From Akkermansiaceae bacterium (lineage in GTDB: Bacteria; Verrucomicrobiota; Verrucomicrobiia; Verrucomicrobiales; Akkermansiaceae), in contig JALOTY010000067.1 in the NCBI GenBank assembly GCA_025457665.1, forward strand, positions 1-51,084: a DNA stretch of 51,084 nucleotides, written 5' to 3'. The position numbers and the translations under genes are program-made. Shown piece after piece: positions 50,818 to 51,084 of the stretch (positions are counted from its first letter, which is position 1; every line of letters starts with the position of its first letter). A model generated the notes under the pieces. The model searched no databases and was not told the origin of the DNA. It saw only the letters and a list, made by a program, of their open reading frames with translations.

Positions 50818-50954
50818 GATCCGTGCCCATCCGTGCCCATCCGCGGTTCCATGGCAGCTTGGGGGGGTAGGCTGAGACCCGCTCCCTTTCGTCGATTTCG
50901 ATCCTTTCGTGGTTCCCATCGCGCAGTGCAGGGCAATGACCGTGCAGGGCAATG
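50818..50954. repeat. Intergenic repeats before the 5S rRNA end
   Basis: The 50699-50975 stretch has no gene. It holds ATCCGTGCCC units at 50819-50842 followed by ATCCGCGGTTCC, the same family of unit as at 27582-27713, and a 16-bp-period direct repeat, GTGCAGGGCAATG at 50926-50938 and 50942-50954. Confidence 0.6.
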
Positions 50955-50975
50955 GAAAATCCTTCCGATCCGGGC

Positions 50976-51015
50976 AAAAAAAAGAGCCCGGCACCTTGTT
51001 TCCAAGATGCCGGGC
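50976..51015 (-). terminator. Intrinsic terminator of the rRNA operon
   Basis: On the minus strand GCCCGGCATCTTG (51015-51003) pairs with CAAGGTGCCGGGC (50998-50986), 13 pairs with one G-U, around a GAAA tetraloop, followed by TCTTTTTTTT. It directly follows the 5S 3' end. Confidence 0.95.
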
Positions 51016-51017
51016 AT

Positions 51018-51084
51018 AGACCTGGCGGCGTCCTACTCTCACAAGACCTATCGTCTCACTACCATCGGCGCTGCAGCGTTTCAC
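51018..51084 (-). rRNA. rrf: 5S ribosomal RNA, 3' part (runs off the window)
   Basis: Read on the minus strand, GTGAAACGCTGCAGCGCCGA is followed by TGGTAGTGAGA and, after a loop, GTGAGAGTAGGACGCCGCCA, the conserved 3' half of bacterial 5S rRNA ending near CCAGGT. The 5' part and the 23S and 16S genes would lie beyond the right edge. A strong terminator follows. Confidence 0.95.

Overview
The window looks like a high-GC Gram-negative chromosome, most likely from the Verrucomicrobiota (inferred). The reasons are outer-membrane efflux factors and lipoproteins, an RHS-type secreted protein, an ECF sigma/anti-sigma pair, an SbtA/SbtB bicarbonate module, a baeRF (eRF1-like) protein, and large secreted carbohydrate-active and lineage-restricted proteins. 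I see no rare-codon problem or stop reassignment. No CRISPR array, complete insertion sequence or phage gene was seen.

Layout. 1-1020: start of an RHS-like secreted protein (cut by the window edge) and a membrane-anchored partner. 1530-3521: LysR regulator divergent from an SbtA-type bicarbonate transporter. 3581-22065: a long, almost wholly minus-strand heavy-metal resistance region. Read in the direction of transcription it holds a small Cys/His-rich secreted protein, czcC, czcB, a czcA with an internal deletion and frameshift, a His-rich periplasmic protein, a HAMP membrane protein, a CadA/ZntA-type P-ATPase, two small proteins, a MacA-like adaptor, a MacB/LolD-type ATPase, two FtsX permeases, a lipoprotein, an outer-membrane factor, then a second, 5'-truncated czcA and a second His-rich protein. 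By eye about 5.64-20.3 kb has lower GC than its surroundings and lacks a heptamer (CTAACAG) that recurs elsewhere. This suggests an imported block that replaced czcB and the front of a resident czcA.

22155-30265: right-handed beta-helix (pectate-lyase-like) protein, transketolase, a HipA/YjjJ-type kinase with repeat-rich upstream DNA, tRNA-Glu with its terminator, a PAS-AraC regulator overlapping nadD, and a TPR protein.

30272-36323 (minus strand): the most unusual part. An ECF sigma factor, its anti-sigma and a secreted protein are followed by a c-di-AMP synthase (cdaA), a CdaR-like stub that is only a membrane anchor, bioD, a 731-residue RyR-TPR-SLOG-class III nucleotide cyclase, and a zinc deaminase whose start overlaps the cyclase stop. 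This looks like a nucleotide-signalling module with a possible nucleotide-modifying output.

36499-41214: pyroglutamyl peptidase, an orphan JetD-like (DUF2220, TOPRIM) protein without JetABC, a baeRF protein, then an sbtA-sbtB operon with a divergent winged-helix regulator. SbtB homologues in cyanobacteria bind adenine nucleotides including c-di-AMP, so this locus may be linked to the cdaA unit 4 kb away. 41230-50698: lineage-specific membrane and secreted proteins, a large glycoside-hydrolase-like protein, an HD phosphohydrolase, a GlmU-like beta-helix protein and a possible secreted cysteine peptidase. 50976-51084: the 3' end of a 5S rRNA on the minus strand with its terminator, so an rRNA operon lies beyond the right edge.
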